Below are positions 53,128 through 62,288 of a DNA stretch of 64,000 bases, in pieces. This stretch comes from an uncultured Prevotellaceae bacterium (GTDB lineage: Bacteria > Bacteroidota > Bacteroidia > Bacteroidales > Muribaculaceae): assembly GCA_947165675.1 (NCBI GenBank), contig CAMVBJ010000001.1, forward strand, positions 113,221 to 177,220, given 5' to 3'. Every line of letters begins with the position of its first letter. Position 1 is the first letter of the stretch. Position numbers and translations under genes: made by a program. The notes below the pieces were generated by a model that was given only the letters and a program-made list of their open reading frames with translations, searched no databases and had not been told where the DNA came from.

Positions 53128-54072
53128 TTATCTTCCAAGCAAGAAGAGCAACGGCTGGTCAAGACGTGCTGCCCAGCTGGTCTCGCGATGACGGTGACCC
53201 TGATACACACAGGTCATGTAGTGTGCCTCGTCCCAGCCCTTGCCCGTGATGGTGTTGTCCAGCAACTGCTGGTACTTGCCATAGTCGGCATCAAAGTCAC
53301 GCGTGCCGTGGTCCATATAGATGAGACTGCTATTGGCCTTGGGAAGATGGGCCTGAACGTAGTCGCGGAATGCCGTGGCCCAGACCTCACCGTCAACACC
53401 ATTAGGCAAATGAGCCATTGACAGATGTGATGATAGACATGCCACGACACCAAACACTTGAGGATACTCGCACAACGCATACAGCGAGATCAACCCGCCC
53501 ATGCTGGAACCCATCATGAAGGTGTGCTCCCTGGTGGTGAGCGGCTTGTAACGTTCATCGATAAAGGGTTTCAACTCCTCGATGATGAAGCGTAGGTAGG
53601 CGTCGGCGGTAAGCTTTTCCAGTTTCACGTCTTGCAGCTCAGCCTCGGGCACAAATTGACAGGACTTGGTCGGGAAGTACTCATTGAGGCGGGCATCGGT
53701 ATTGTAGATGCCGACCACGATACAGGGTCTGATTTTGCCAGTCCCGATCAAGCTGTCCATCACCTCATCAACGCGCCATTCCTGGCGGTTCCATGTCGTG
53801 GTGGCGTCGAATAGCATGTTACCGTCGTGCATGTACATCACATCACACGAGTCCCCCGTGTGATAGCCGGCAGGTAGCCACACAACGACGTCACGGGGTT
53901 GCACATACTGGGAATTGAATTGCGGGAACCGCTCCAGTGAGCCACGGCTCGCTGTGGGTATCGTGTTGGCAGGCGGACGCATCCACCAAGCCGCCACTGC
54001 CACCAGCAGGGCGAGGACCGCCAGCACGATCCACGGCCATTTTCGCCTCTTCTTTTTCATTTTCTCTTCCAT
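53128..54072 (-). CDS. Secreted/membrane-anchored alpha/beta-hydrolase esterase (esterase D-like)
   Basis: 314 residues. A basic N-terminus (KMKKKRRKWPW) and a TM segment (IVLAVLALLVAVAAWW) anchor it facing the periplasm. The hydrolase domain shows VVWLPAGYHTGDSCDVMYMH, the Ser elbow GSSMGGL, an Asp in YMDHGTRDFDADYG and His in YQGHRHRETSW, giving a Ser-Asp-His triad. It belongs to the putative-esterase family that includes feruloyl/acetyl esterases and enterochelin-type hydrolases; substrate unknown. Downstream psuK has its own promoter, so the link is weak. A TATCTTTG box (complement of 54095-54102) may be its -7 element. Confidence 0.82.
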   Translation of the reverse strand: MEEKMKKKRRKWPWIVLAVLALLVAVAAWWMRPPANTIPTASRGSLERFPQFNSQYVQPRDVVVWLPAGYHTGDSCDVMYMHDGNMLFDATTTWNRQEWRVDEVMDSLIGTGKIRPCIVVGIYNTDARLNEYFPTKSCQFVPEAELQDVKLEKLTADAYLRFIIEELKPFIDERYKPLTTREHTFMMGSSMGGLISLYALCEYPQVFGVVACLSSHLSMAHLPNGVDGEVWATAFRDYVQAHLPKANSSLIYMDHGTRDFDADYGKYQQLLDNTITGKGWDEAHYMTCVYQGHRHRETSWAARLDQPLLFLLGR

Positions 54073-54244
54073 AAAGAATCATGTTTTATCCATGCAAAGA
54101 TAAAACAATTTTTACAGAAAAGATAATTTTCTAACAATTAGCATATTGGTGCTTACCTCCCTCAGTTTTCATCGGTCGTTATCTCGATTTTTTGGGGGGC
54201 TGAACGACCGCTGGAAGTATTGAAAATTTCATTTGAATGGCTGG

Positions 54245-56911
54245 TCAGCGCTTAGTCACCTGATGGGTGGTGCGGAAGGGAGTCCCATCGACTGCCACGC
54301 CTTCGATAGTGATCAGGTAGATGGTGTTATGAGCATCGCTGGTGTAGAAGTCAAATGAGGATGAACCACCACCATTTATTGTCACACATGGATTCCAGTA
54401 GAGCACCTCGCGCAGGTCGGTGCCGATACCGCGGCCGTTATCACCCTGGTCGTACCTTGGGGAATAAAATTCTACAGGCGTCTGCACTCCCATGGGCTGG
54501 GTGATTTTCAGGTAGAGGCTTGGCTCCTTGCGATCTCCTGAATAGTAGCCCTCACGATGCTCTATATAGAGGCTTCCACCTCCATGGTGCCCTCTGACGA
54601 AGTAAATGTATTCAACATCCTTGAAGGATATCAGACTTTGTGCGATGGACAATTCTGACATTTCGGGAGAGGAATGATATCCTAAAAAAACACTGCTTGA
54701 TGGTTGTGGCTCAACTGGAGAAATATACTCCGACAAGAGTTTGGCGGCCTTTTCGTCGGTCTCGAAGTTGGCACTAATCGGCTCGTTGTCAATGTAGATA
54801 GTCACATGGTCTTTGGCTCTGCCTCCAGGCGTATATAGAGCTCCATCCATCACCATGAGGTTGGGGATGTTCCTTGCCACTGCATCCAGTGTCGTGATTT
54901 CCTTATCCATGATTTTTTTGTTGGTCAGATTATAGGGATTGCGTTCACTGGAATGGTGCCGTGGCCTGTAGGCCTTTACCATCAGTTCATTGAGGATAAT
55001 GTGCCTCCAGTCGCCGCTGTTTTCCAGCCTCCAGTCCTGGTCTTCGCTGAACGAGGCCATCGCCAGCGATGATCTTTCCTGGGTCATATAGTAGGTCTGC
55101 GGAAACCACTCTTGATCAAGTTCCAGGTTCATCTGCTTTTTACCCTTGACATTCTCGGCCATGACGACACAATCGACGCTATCGGGTAACAGCGGCATGT
55201 TGATGGCAAATTGGCCTAACGAGTCGGTGAAGACCATAGAACTATATTCCACACGGGGCGCAATCAGGCTAACTTTGGCTCCAGGTACAGGTTTTTTGCG
55301 CCATTCGCTCAGGACGCGGCCTGTCACCACTTGTGATACCTCGATGGGGAATTGCGGCTCGGCAAGACGGCCACGCAATGCACGCGGAATGTCATAGCGT
55401 CGCCAGCCCTGGGTGAGCATGAGCATATCCAAGTGGCGCAGTCGCTGCTTCCTGTTAATGGTATCGCCCAGCTCGAAATAGTAATTGGGTTGGTTGATGC
55501 GCCCTCGCAGTTCGCTCTGCAGCAATAGGTTAGTCAAGATATTGCCCTCGGAGGGGTCACAGGCTTGCCTGTCGATGACCGACACTGCATAGTTGCCCGC
55601 TTGACATGGTAGATTGCTCATGTCAACAGTTACTTTGACAGGTTGACGGTCGGTGTAGGCTTCGTGGTCAGTGGCAATTTGAGGAACTGATGCCGATGGA
55701 TTTGTGACGAAGAAGAGCCTTTCGCTCAGACAATGCATCTCCTTGTCAAATAGCATGGCCTGTATCAAGCCTGGCGGTAAATCCGATTCATGAACTGTCA
55801 TCGTGTCTGTTCCACTTGCTACCATCAACCCGCGTTGTTGCAACACAATGAGTCCGCCACTTGATCTGTCACCGGTTGCCGATAACGTGATGAGACCATC
55901 ATCGCCACGGCGAAGTTGCAACACTGTGGCGTCCTGCCGCACCTGTGGCACTGGGAAGGTGACATACTCGTCAAAGTTGTTTTTCCATCTTGCTGTGTAG
56001 GTGCAGTTGCTGTGAGGCGTAAAACTTGCGATGCCCATTTCATCGTGTTCGACTTGGAGCTGGGCGATCACGTTGCCCATTTCATCGACCAGTTCACCGG
56101 TTTGTGATAAAGTTGTGGCAGTGGTGTTCGTTACCTTGAAAGTCATCACATTCTTCACATCAGGGACCAAGTAGCCCCCCTCGGGATAAAAACTCACGTC
56201 GAGTGCCTCTTGGGGTGGCAACGTGATGTACTTGGCATAGTTGTCAAATTCTACCAGCAATGCTGTGACGGCGGCCTCCTTACCCTTGAGGGTGAAGTGC
56301 TCCTCCCTGGTTCGGTTATTGTATTGTTTCTCATACCAGAAATCTCTTGCTGTACCATAGCTAAACTGATTGTAGGGGCACAGACTACCGTCTGCCGTGT
56401 TCTCATAGCGTAGTTTCACGTCCACCTCGTCCTTGTATCGTGTGCACTCGCTGATGATGCGTCGTCGCAACGATGGCAGGGCAGCAATCTCAATAGGCTG
56501 ATTGTAGAAGTATTCCACTCCCACACTCTGCATGAACATCGTGTAGGCCGTCAACTGGTAACGTCCCTCGGGCATACCGACTTCAATGGGCAGATATCCC
56601 CGGAACACGCCATTGGCGTCGGGGTGGATCTTGATGCGGGAATGAACCGAGTCGGTGGGAGATACCAGTTCGATATAGACAAACTGGCTTGCGTCAACCT
56701 GCTGGTGGGATGCGGCGTCAACCACCCATGCGCGCAGCCAGATGGTGTCTCCAGCCAAGTAATTGCCACGGTCGGTCATCACGTGGATTTTCTCTTGCGG
56801 GAATTCATTGCGTTGTAGGTCAATTCTTGAGGCTACGGCTTCAATATCTTGGGCTGGCAGCGAGGTCACTGCTATGAACATGAAAGTGAGTGCTATAAAG
56901 AGGTTTCTCAT
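54245..56911 (-). CDS. Large MG2-domain / TonB-plug-like surface protein
   Basis: 888 residues. Signal peptide (MRNLFIALTFMFIAVTSLPA). Residues ~38-130 are an MG2-like macroglobulin domain (IHVMTDRGNYLAGDTIWLRA, GRYQLTAYT). Further beta-rich domains run to ~510, then a carboxypeptidase-regulatory-like domain (VVTGRVLSEWRKKPVPGAKV ... TDSLGQFAINM). Residues ~655-790 look like a TonB plug (TLDAVARNIPNLMV, VTIYIDNEPI, VEYIYFVRGHHGG). No beta-barrel follows, so it is not a transporter. Such proteins are widespread in Bacteroidota and often annotated as TonB-dependent receptor plug or hypothetical. Role unknown. Confidence 0.8.
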   Translation of the reverse strand: MRNLFIALTFMFIAVTSLPAQDIEAVASRIDLQRNEFPQEKIHVMTDRGNYLAGDTIWLRAWVVDAASHQQVDASQFVYIELVSPTDSVHSRIKIHPDANGVFRGYLPIEVGMPEGRYQLTAYTMFMQSVGVEYFYNQPIEIAALPSLRRRIISECTRYKDEVDVKLRYENTADGSLCPYNQFSYGTARDFWYEKQYNNRTREEHFTLKGKEAAVTALLVEFDNYAKYITLPPQEALDVSFYPEGGYLVPDVKNVMTFKVTNTTATTLSQTGELVDEMGNVIAQLQVEHDEMGIASFTPHSNCTYTARWKNNFDEYVTFPVPQVRQDATVLQLRRGDDGLITLSATGDRSSGGLIVLQQRGLMVASGTDTMTVHESDLPPGLIQAMLFDKEMHCLSERLFFVTNPSASVPQIATDHEAYTDRQPVKVTVDMSNLPCQAGNYAVSVIDRQACDPSEGNILTNLLLQSELRGRINQPNYYFELGDTINRKQRLRHLDMLMLTQGWRRYDIPRALRGRLAEPQFPIEVSQVVTGRVLSEWRKKPVPGAKVSLIAPRVEYSSMVFTDSLGQFAINMPLLPDSVDCVVMAENVKGKKQMNLELDQEWFPQTYYMTQERSSLAMASFSEDQDWRLENSGDWRHIILNELMVKAYRPRHHSSERNPYNLTNKKIMDKEITTLDAVARNIPNLMVMDGALYTPGGRAKDHVTIYIDNEPISANFETDEKAAKLLSEYISPVEPQPSSSVFLGYHSSPEMSELSIAQSLISFKDVEYIYFVRGHHGGGSLYIEHREGYYSGDRKEPSLYLKITQPMGVQTPVEFYSPRYDQGDNGRGIGTDLREVLYWNPCVTINGGGSSSFDFYTSDAHNTIYLITIEGVAVDGTPFRTTHQVTKR

Positions 56912-56931
56912 AAAATTATAGGTGTCATCAA

Positions 56932-57025
56932 GGAAGAAAACATGAGAAGTATCCTAACTATATTTTTAGACACTTTTTTTCTTGAAAAGTTTAAGGAGAA
57001 AAGTGTGGTTTCTCATGTTTTCTCC
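56932..57025. repeat. Inverted repeat in the divergent intergenic region
   Basis: GGAAGAAAACATGAGAA (56932-56948) and TTCTCATGTTTTCTCC (57010-57025) are near-perfect arms about 60 bases apart, between the divergent MG2/plug gene and the SDR gene. Could be an operator, an attenuator or a stray repeat. Confidence 0.5.
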
Positions 57026-57158
57026 TGTGTGTAATGTGAGTCCTGAACCACATTTATTGATTTTTGACCTTTTTTTACGATGAGATAAGGTGATTTTTTG
57101 CAGAGTTTTGTATCTTTGCAGGTTAGAAAAACAAGAACCGAACTAAAAAGACTACAAT

Positions 57159-58019
57159 ATGATGACCGATAACGATAAAGTGCTGGATACCGACGTGAAA
57201 CCATTGTATATAGTGACAGGCTCGACTGACAGCATGGGTAGCGTGATCACGCGCAAACTGGCCGAACAGGGAAAAGCTGTGCTAATGGCCAGCCGTGATA
57301 TCCAGAAGGCAGAGAACTATGCCGCTCAACTGCGCACAGTGACTCGAAATAAGGATATTACCTGTTTGCAACTTGACCTGAATTCGTTTGAACTGGTCAA
57401 TGATTTTGTTCGCCGTCTGAAGGCGTTAAACCGCCCAGTGGCAGCCTTAATCAATAATGCTGGTTTGCTGCCTCGCCGCAGTGAGATTTCTGAGGACGGC
57501 TTTGAGCACTCGGTGCAGGTCAACTACTTGAGCACTGTTCTGCTCTCGATGCTGGTGTATCCCCTCATTGAAGAGGGCGGCCATATTATTTTATCTACCA
57601 GCGTGTCACGCCGCTTGGTGTCGCTTCCCTATGAGTTCCCCGCAGTGTCCCATTTCACGCCACTGGGTGCTTATGCCCAGAGCAAATTGGCACTCACTCT
57701 GTTCTCAATCTACATGTCAAGCGTGATGAAGACACGGCGTGTGTCGGTGAACTGTGTCAATCCTGGAATTATCAAGAGTGGAGCACTGGCCATGTCACGA
57801 TGGATGGATCGCGTGCCTGAGTACCTCAGCCGCAACATTCCAAGTCCAGAGGCTGGTGTAATACCCACATTGCGTGCCCTTGAGAGCAACGACACGGGCT
57901 ATATCTTCTCGGGTGCTGACAAACAGGTGAAGACAACCTCAATGCTCAAGAACCGTGAGATGTTCATCCGTGTGTGCAATGATACAATGCGCATATTGAA
58001 AGAACATCTTAACCAATAG
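57159..58019 (+). CDS. Short-chain dehydrogenase/reductase
   Basis: 286 residues. Cofactor motif TGSTDSMGSVITRKLAEQG (variant of TGxxxGxG), NNAGLLPRRSE, a catalytic Ser in ILSTSVSRRL, and YAQSK (Tyr-xxx-Lys). Oxidises or reduces an alcohol/ketone with NAD(P)(H); substrate unknown. The sequence resembles the retinol-dehydrogenase-like SDRs often annotated in Bacteroidales. It stands at the head of SDR-ribF-upp-nadB. A TATCTTTG box at 57111-57118 may be the -7 element, without a clear TTTG partner. Confidence 0.87.
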   Translation: MMTDNDKVLDTDVKPLYIVTGSTDSMGSVITRKLAEQGKAVLMASRDIQKAENYAAQLRTVTRNKDITCLQLDLNSFELVNDFVRRLKALNRPVAALINNAGLLPRRSEISEDGFEHSVQVNYLSTVLLSMLVYPLIEEGGHIILSTSVSRRLVSLPYEFPAVSHFTPLGAYAQSKLALTLFSIYMSSVMKTRRVSVNCVNPGIIKSGALAMSRWMDRVPEYLSRNIPSPEAGVIPTLRALESNDTGYIFSGADKQVKTTSMLKNREMFIRVCNDTMRILKEHLNQ

Positions 58020-58076
58020 CAGTAAGAGGATTTGCCCTGTGAATTCTCTTTTGTATCTTTCTTGACTGAATTGGGC

Positions 58077-59015
58077 ATGAAAATACTGAGCGAAAACGAC
58101 CGTTTGCCAGCAGGTAGCACAGTAGCCACTATTGGAATGTTTGACGGAGTGCACCTCGGGCATGCCACATTGGTCGATTTCCTGAACAATCAAGCTGTAG
58201 CCCTGGGTAAGCAGTCACTTGTTATCACGTTCTTGAGTCATCCTCGCCAGGTATTGCATAACGACTCGACGTTTTCACTGATTATGCCATTGTGTGACAG
58301 GTTGGCCCATCTTAAGGAGTTGGGGCCTGACTTGTTGTTGACGTTGGACTTCTCGCAAGAGCTATCCCAGTTAGACTCTTCACAGTTCATTGAACTGCTG
58401 CGTGATTGCTATGGCATGGACGTGTTGGTGGTGGGCTATAATCACCGTTTCGGGCACAACAAGAGGGAAACCTTTGAGGACTATTGTTGTCATGGTGAGC
58501 GCTTGGGAGTCAAGGTGATTAAGGCTCCCGAGTACTTGGGTCAGTATGCCCCAGTCAGTTCCACCATCGTGCGTAGCCTCATTGCTGCCGGTAGGGTGAA
58601 GGATGCCATGCACTGCATGGGGCGCCCACATGTGATCAGGGGCAAGGTAGTGCACGGTTTCCACAACGGACGAGGCTTGGGGTTCCCCACAGCTAATGTG
58701 GGCGAATTAAATCCTGAAATAATACTTCCGCACAATGGCGCCTATGCTGTCCTGGCTCATGTGGCAGGACAATGTTTGCAAGGCATGGCTAACATTGGCA
58801 AGCGTCCCACTCTGGATAATGGAGATCAATTAAGTATCGAAGTCAATCTGTTTGATTTTGATGATGATATCTATGGTGAGGACATATCGTTGGAATTTAT
58901 CAGTTTCTTGCGCTTGGAATTCAAGATGTGTGGTCTTGAGGAACTCAAGCACCAGCTTACGCTCGACCGCGATAATGCCAAGCGCATCCTTAGAGAATAC
59001 TTAACTACTAAATAA
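58077..59015 (+). CDS. ribF: Bifunctional riboflavin kinase / FAD synthetase
   Basis: Phosphorylates riboflavin to FMN and adenylates FMN to FAD. 312 residues from ATG 58077 (upstream in-frame starts are less likely because GSTVATIGMFDGVHLGHATLV must be close to the N-terminus). FAD synthetase part: GMFDGVHLGHATL, LVVGYNHRFGHNKRE. Riboflavin kinase part: GKVVHGFHNGRGLGFPTANV and GEDISLEFISFLR. Ends 8 bases before the next ATG (upp). FAD is needed by SdhA and NadB in this window. Confidence 0.94.
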   Translation: MKILSENDRLPAGSTVATIGMFDGVHLGHATLVDFLNNQAVALGKQSLVITFLSHPRQVLHNDSTFSLIMPLCDRLAHLKELGPDLLLTLDFSQELSQLDSSQFIELLRDCYGMDVLVVGYNHRFGHNKRETFEDYCCHGERLGVKVIKAPEYLGQYAPVSSTIVRSLIAAGRVKDAMHCMGRPHVIRGKVVHGFHNGRGLGFPTANVGELNPEIILPHNGAYAVLAHVAGQCLQGMANIGKRPTLDNGDQLSIEVNLFDFDDDIYGEDISLEFISFLRLEFKMCGLEELKHQLTLDRDNAKRILREYLTTK

Positions 59016-59023
59016 AACAGAAG

Positions 59024-59680
59024 ATGGATATTATCAACTTGTGTGAGCACAACTCGCTTGTGGGGCAGTTCATGAGTGAAATTCGAGACAAGGAGTTACA
59101 GCAGGAACGCCTGCGCTTCCGCACCAACATCCAACGCCTGGGTCAGATCATGGCGTACGAGATGTCCAAGAAACTTCAGTATAATACTGTAGGTATCAAA
59201 ACACCGTTGGGCGTGAAACAATGCAATGTGCTGGGTGATAGAGTGGTGCTTGCAACCATCCTGCGTGCCGGGCTGCCGTTCCATGAAGGCTTTCTCAGCT
59301 ACTTTGATGGGGCAGATAATGCATTTGTTTCGGCATACAGGAAGTATTTCCCAAAGACCGACGACTTTGTTGTTCACATTGAGTATATCGCCAGCCCTCG
59401 CCTTGACGGCAAGACGCTTGTCATCGTTGACCCGATGCTTGCTACCGGCTCGTCGATGGAATTGGCTTACCAGGCATTGGTGACCAAGGGGCATCCTGCC
59501 CACATCCATGTGGCCAGCGTTGTTGCCACGCCTCAGGCCATCGAGACAGTGCGCCAGCACCTGCCCAACGAGAAGACCACGCTGTGGACCTGTGACATCG
59601 ACGACGAGTTGAACGAGCACAGCTACATTGTTCCAGGCTTGGGTGACTGTGGTGATCTTCTCTACGGCGAGAAGGAATAA
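59024..59680 (+). CDS. upp: Uracil phosphoribosyltransferase
   Basis: Makes UMP from uracil and PRPP. 218 residues. Motifs: GVKQCNVLGDRVVLATILRA near residue 65, LVIVDPMLATGSSMELA (PRPP loop) and YIVPGLGDCGDLLYG near the end. A salvage enzyme; uracil from PsuG is one possible source. Ends 54 bases before nadB, same strand. Confidence 0.94.
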   Translation: MDIINLCEHNSLVGQFMSEIRDKELQQERLRFRTNIQRLGQIMAYEMSKKLQYNTVGIKTPLGVKQCNVLGDRVVLATILRAGLPFHEGFLSYFDGADNAFVSAYRKYFPKTDDFVVHIEYIASPRLDGKTLVIVDPMLATGSSMELAYQALVTKGHPAHIHVASVVATPQAIETVRQHLPNEKTTLWTCDIDDELNEHSYIVPGLGDCGDLLYGEKE

Positions 59681-59734
59681 GAAGGCTATTAGGTATTTTA
59701 GATATCATAGAGATCAACTGCAAATAGACAATTC

Positions 59735-61327
59735 ATGGTACGTAAATATGATTACCTCATCATCGGCTCGGGAGTGGCCGGTATGAGTTTTGCCCTCAAG
59801 GTGGCAAAGACGGGAACTGTGGCACTGGTGTGCAAGTCCAAGATGGAAGAGGCTAACACCGACCTGGCTCAAGGTGGTGTTGCCACGGTTACCAATCTGG
59901 AAGTGGACAATTTTGACAAGCACATTCATGACACGATGGTGGCTGGCGACTGGCTAAGTGACCCCGATGCCGTGAAGAAGGTTGTGACCGAGGCTCCGTC
60001 ACAGATACAAGCATTGCTGGGCTGGGGCGTTGATTTTGATAAAAACGAGAAAGGCGAGTTTGACCTGCACCGTGAGGGTGGTCACAGCGAATTCCGCATC
60101 CTGCATCACGCCGACAACACGGGTCATGAGATTCAGGTATCGCTCATCGAGACGGTCAAGAACAATCCCAATATCGACATCTACGAGGACCACTTTGCTG
60201 TGGAAATTCTCACCCAACACCACTTGGGCAAGATTGTGACTCGCCGCACGCCGGGCATTGAGTGTTATGGTGCATACGTCCTCAATCAGAAAACGGGCGA
60301 GGTCGATACCTTCTTGTCGCGCGTGACGTTGATGGCTACTGGTGGCATTGGTTCGGTTTATCGCACTACAACTAACCCGCTGGTTGCCACTGGTGATGGT
60401 ATCGCTATGGTCTATCGTGCTAAGGGTACAGTTCAGGACATGGAGTTTGTGCAGTTCCATCCCACGGCCTTGTATCATCCTGGTGACCGTCCTGCTTTCC
60501 TCATCACCGAGGCCATGCGTGGCTACGGTGGTGTGTTGCGTAATTTGGGCGGAGAGGAATTCATGCAGAAGTACGACCCACGCTTGTCGCTTGCACCGCG
60601 TGACGTCGTTGCCCGCGCTATTGACAATGAGATGAAGCAGCGAGGAGAGGATCATGTCTTCCTGGATGTGACTCACAAGGATGCCGAGGAGACCAAGCAT
60701 CACTTCCCCAACATCTACAAGCATTGCCTGGAGTTGGGTATCGATATTACCAAGCAGTATATTCCCGTAGTGCCCGCTGCACACTACCTGTGTGGAGGCA
60801 TCAAGGTTGACTTGAACGCCTGCTCCAGCATCAAGCGCTTGTATGCCGTGGGTGAGTGCTCCTGCACGGGACTTCATGGAGGCAACCGCCTGGCCAGCAA
60901 CTCGCTGATCGAGGCTGTGGTGTATGCTGACGCTGCCGCTAAGCACGCTATCGAGCACCAGGGTGAGTACTCATGGCGAGAGGATATTCCCGCATGGGAT
61001 GATGCCGGTACTATCCATCCCGAGGAGATGGTGCTTATCAGTCAGAGCGAGAAGGAAGTGGGAGAAATCATGGCTAACTATGTGGGTATTGTGCGCAGCA
61101 ACCTGCGTCTGGATCGTGCATGGAACCGCCTGGACATCCTGTATGAGGAAACCGAGAAACTATTCAAGACCAGCAAGGTGTCGCGTCGCATCTGTGAGTT
61201 GCGCAACATCATCAACGTGGCCTACCTCATCACTCGTCAGGCCAAGGACCGTAAGGAATCCCGCGGCCTGCACTACACCATCGATTACCCGCCTCAACCC
61301 AAAAACGAGGAAGACCTGAAACTATAA
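59735..61327 (+). CDS. nadB: L-aspartate oxidase
   Basis: First step of de novo NAD synthesis: aspartate to iminoaspartate. 530 residues. FAD motif YLIIGSGVAGMSFALKVA, DLAQGGVATV, QFHPTALYHPGDRPAFLITE and CSCTGLHGGNRLASNSLIEA match NadB; the chain aligns with the succinate dehydrogenase flavoprotein superfamily but has the NadB-specific C-terminal helical bundle. In anaerobes fumarate can serve as electron acceptor. nadA and nadC are not in this window. Confidence 0.95.
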   Translation: MVRKYDYLIIGSGVAGMSFALKVAKTGTVALVCKSKMEEANTDLAQGGVATVTNLEVDNFDKHIHDTMVAGDWLSDPDAVKKVVTEAPSQIQALLGWGVDFDKNEKGEFDLHREGGHSEFRILHHADNTGHEIQVSLIETVKNNPNIDIYEDHFAVEILTQHHLGKIVTRRTPGIECYGAYVLNQKTGEVDTFLSRVTLMATGGIGSVYRTTTNPLVATGDGIAMVYRAKGTVQDMEFVQFHPTALYHPGDRPAFLITEAMRGYGGVLRNLGGEEFMQKYDPRLSLAPRDVVARAIDNEMKQRGEDHVFLDVTHKDAEETKHHFPNIYKHCLELGIDITKQYIPVVPAAHYLCGGIKVDLNACSSIKRLYAVGECSCTGLHGGNRLASNSLIEAVVYADAAAKHAIEHQGEYSWREDIPAWDDAGTIHPEEMVLISQSEKEVGEIMANYVGIVRSNLRLDRAWNRLDILYEETEKLFKTSKVSRRICELRNIINVAYLITRQAKDRKESRGLHYTIDYPPQPKNEEDLKL

Positions 61328-61355
61328 GATGTCTTGTCAAAGCAAATAAATAATA

Positions 61356-62252
61356 ATGAAGACCTTAACGATATTCACTCCAGCATATAATAGAGCCCAC
61401 ACGCTTGAACGCACGTATAAGAGCTTATGCCGCCAGACGTGCCATGATTTTGTGTGGTTGATTGTGGATGATGGTTCGACTGATAATACCCGTGATATTG
61501 TGTCAACCTGGATAAATGAAAAGGTCATCGACATCAAGTATGTGTATCAGGAGAATCAAGGAATGCATGGAGCCCATAATATGGCCTATCGCAATATTGA
61601 GACGGAACTAAACACTTGTATAGATAGTGATGATTGGATGCCCGATGATGCAGTGTCAAAGATTATTGATTTCTGGCGTAGCAATGGATCCAATGAATAT
61701 GCAGGCTTGGTGGGATTGGATATGACTGAGGACGGCCAAATAATAGGCACCCGATTCTCAGAGTCTCATGTTAACATGACAAACTATTATGATCAAGGAG
61801 GTCGAGGTGATAAAAAGATCGTTTATCGTACTGACGTGATAAAGAAGTATCCTGAGTACCCTCTTTTTCCTGGGGAAAAATATGTCAGCTTGGCATCCAA
61901 GTATTTTATGATTGATCAGGATTATGAACTCCTCACACTGAATGAACCGCTTGTTATTGTCGAGTATCAACAAGATGGTTCGAGCTTGAACATGTGGAAG
62001 CAATACTGGAGGAATCCAAGGGGTTTCTTATATGATCGTAAGCTTGTCTTGTCATCCAAACCTAAACTCTTGAAAAGATTTAAGTACTGTATTCACTATA
62101 TTTCCAGCAAATTGATAGCCAGGGAGTACAACATCATCTCTGATTCTCCGTGCAAAATCTCAACAATGCTCATGCTGCCGTTAGGTTGTGCATTCTATGG
62201 GATGATTAAGTACAAGGTGAAAAAGGAGAGTAAAATGGTTATCACAAGGTAA
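61356..62252 (+). CDS. Family 2 glycosyltransferase
   Basis: 298 residues. GT-A start TIFTPAYNRAHTLERTYKSL, DDGSTDNTRDIV, CIDSDDWMPDDAV (DxD metal site) and DQDYELLTLNEPLVIVEYQQDGSS-type end within residues 1-215; a C-terminal helical part follows. It probably builds a surface glycan. DNA is more AT-rich than ribF-upp-nadB just before it, and codon choice changes (more AAA, ATA, TAT), as in the next gene, suggesting recent acquisition. It starts 28 bases after nadB. Confidence 0.87.
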   Translation: MKTLTIFTPAYNRAHTLERTYKSLCRQTCHDFVWLIVDDGSTDNTRDIVSTWINEKVIDIKYVYQENQGMHGAHNMAYRNIETELNTCIDSDDWMPDDAVSKIIDFWRSNGSNEYAGLVGLDMTEDGQIIGTRFSESHVNMTNYYDQGGRGDKKIVYRTDVIKKYPEYPLFPGEKYVSLASKYFMIDQDYELLTLNEPLVIVEYQQDGSSLNMWKQYWRNPRGFLYDRKLVLSSKPKLLKRFKYCIHYISSKLIAREYNIISDSPCKISTMLMLPLGCAFYGMIKYKVKKESKMVITR

Positions 62253-62288
62253 GTAAAGTACATCAAGAACGACTAAAAGAGTAGTAAA

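Noticed and set aside
54245..56911. Annotation as TonB-dependent receptor
   Set aside because: The plug-like region is not followed by a ~600-residue beta-barrel, and the protein starts with MG2-type domains.
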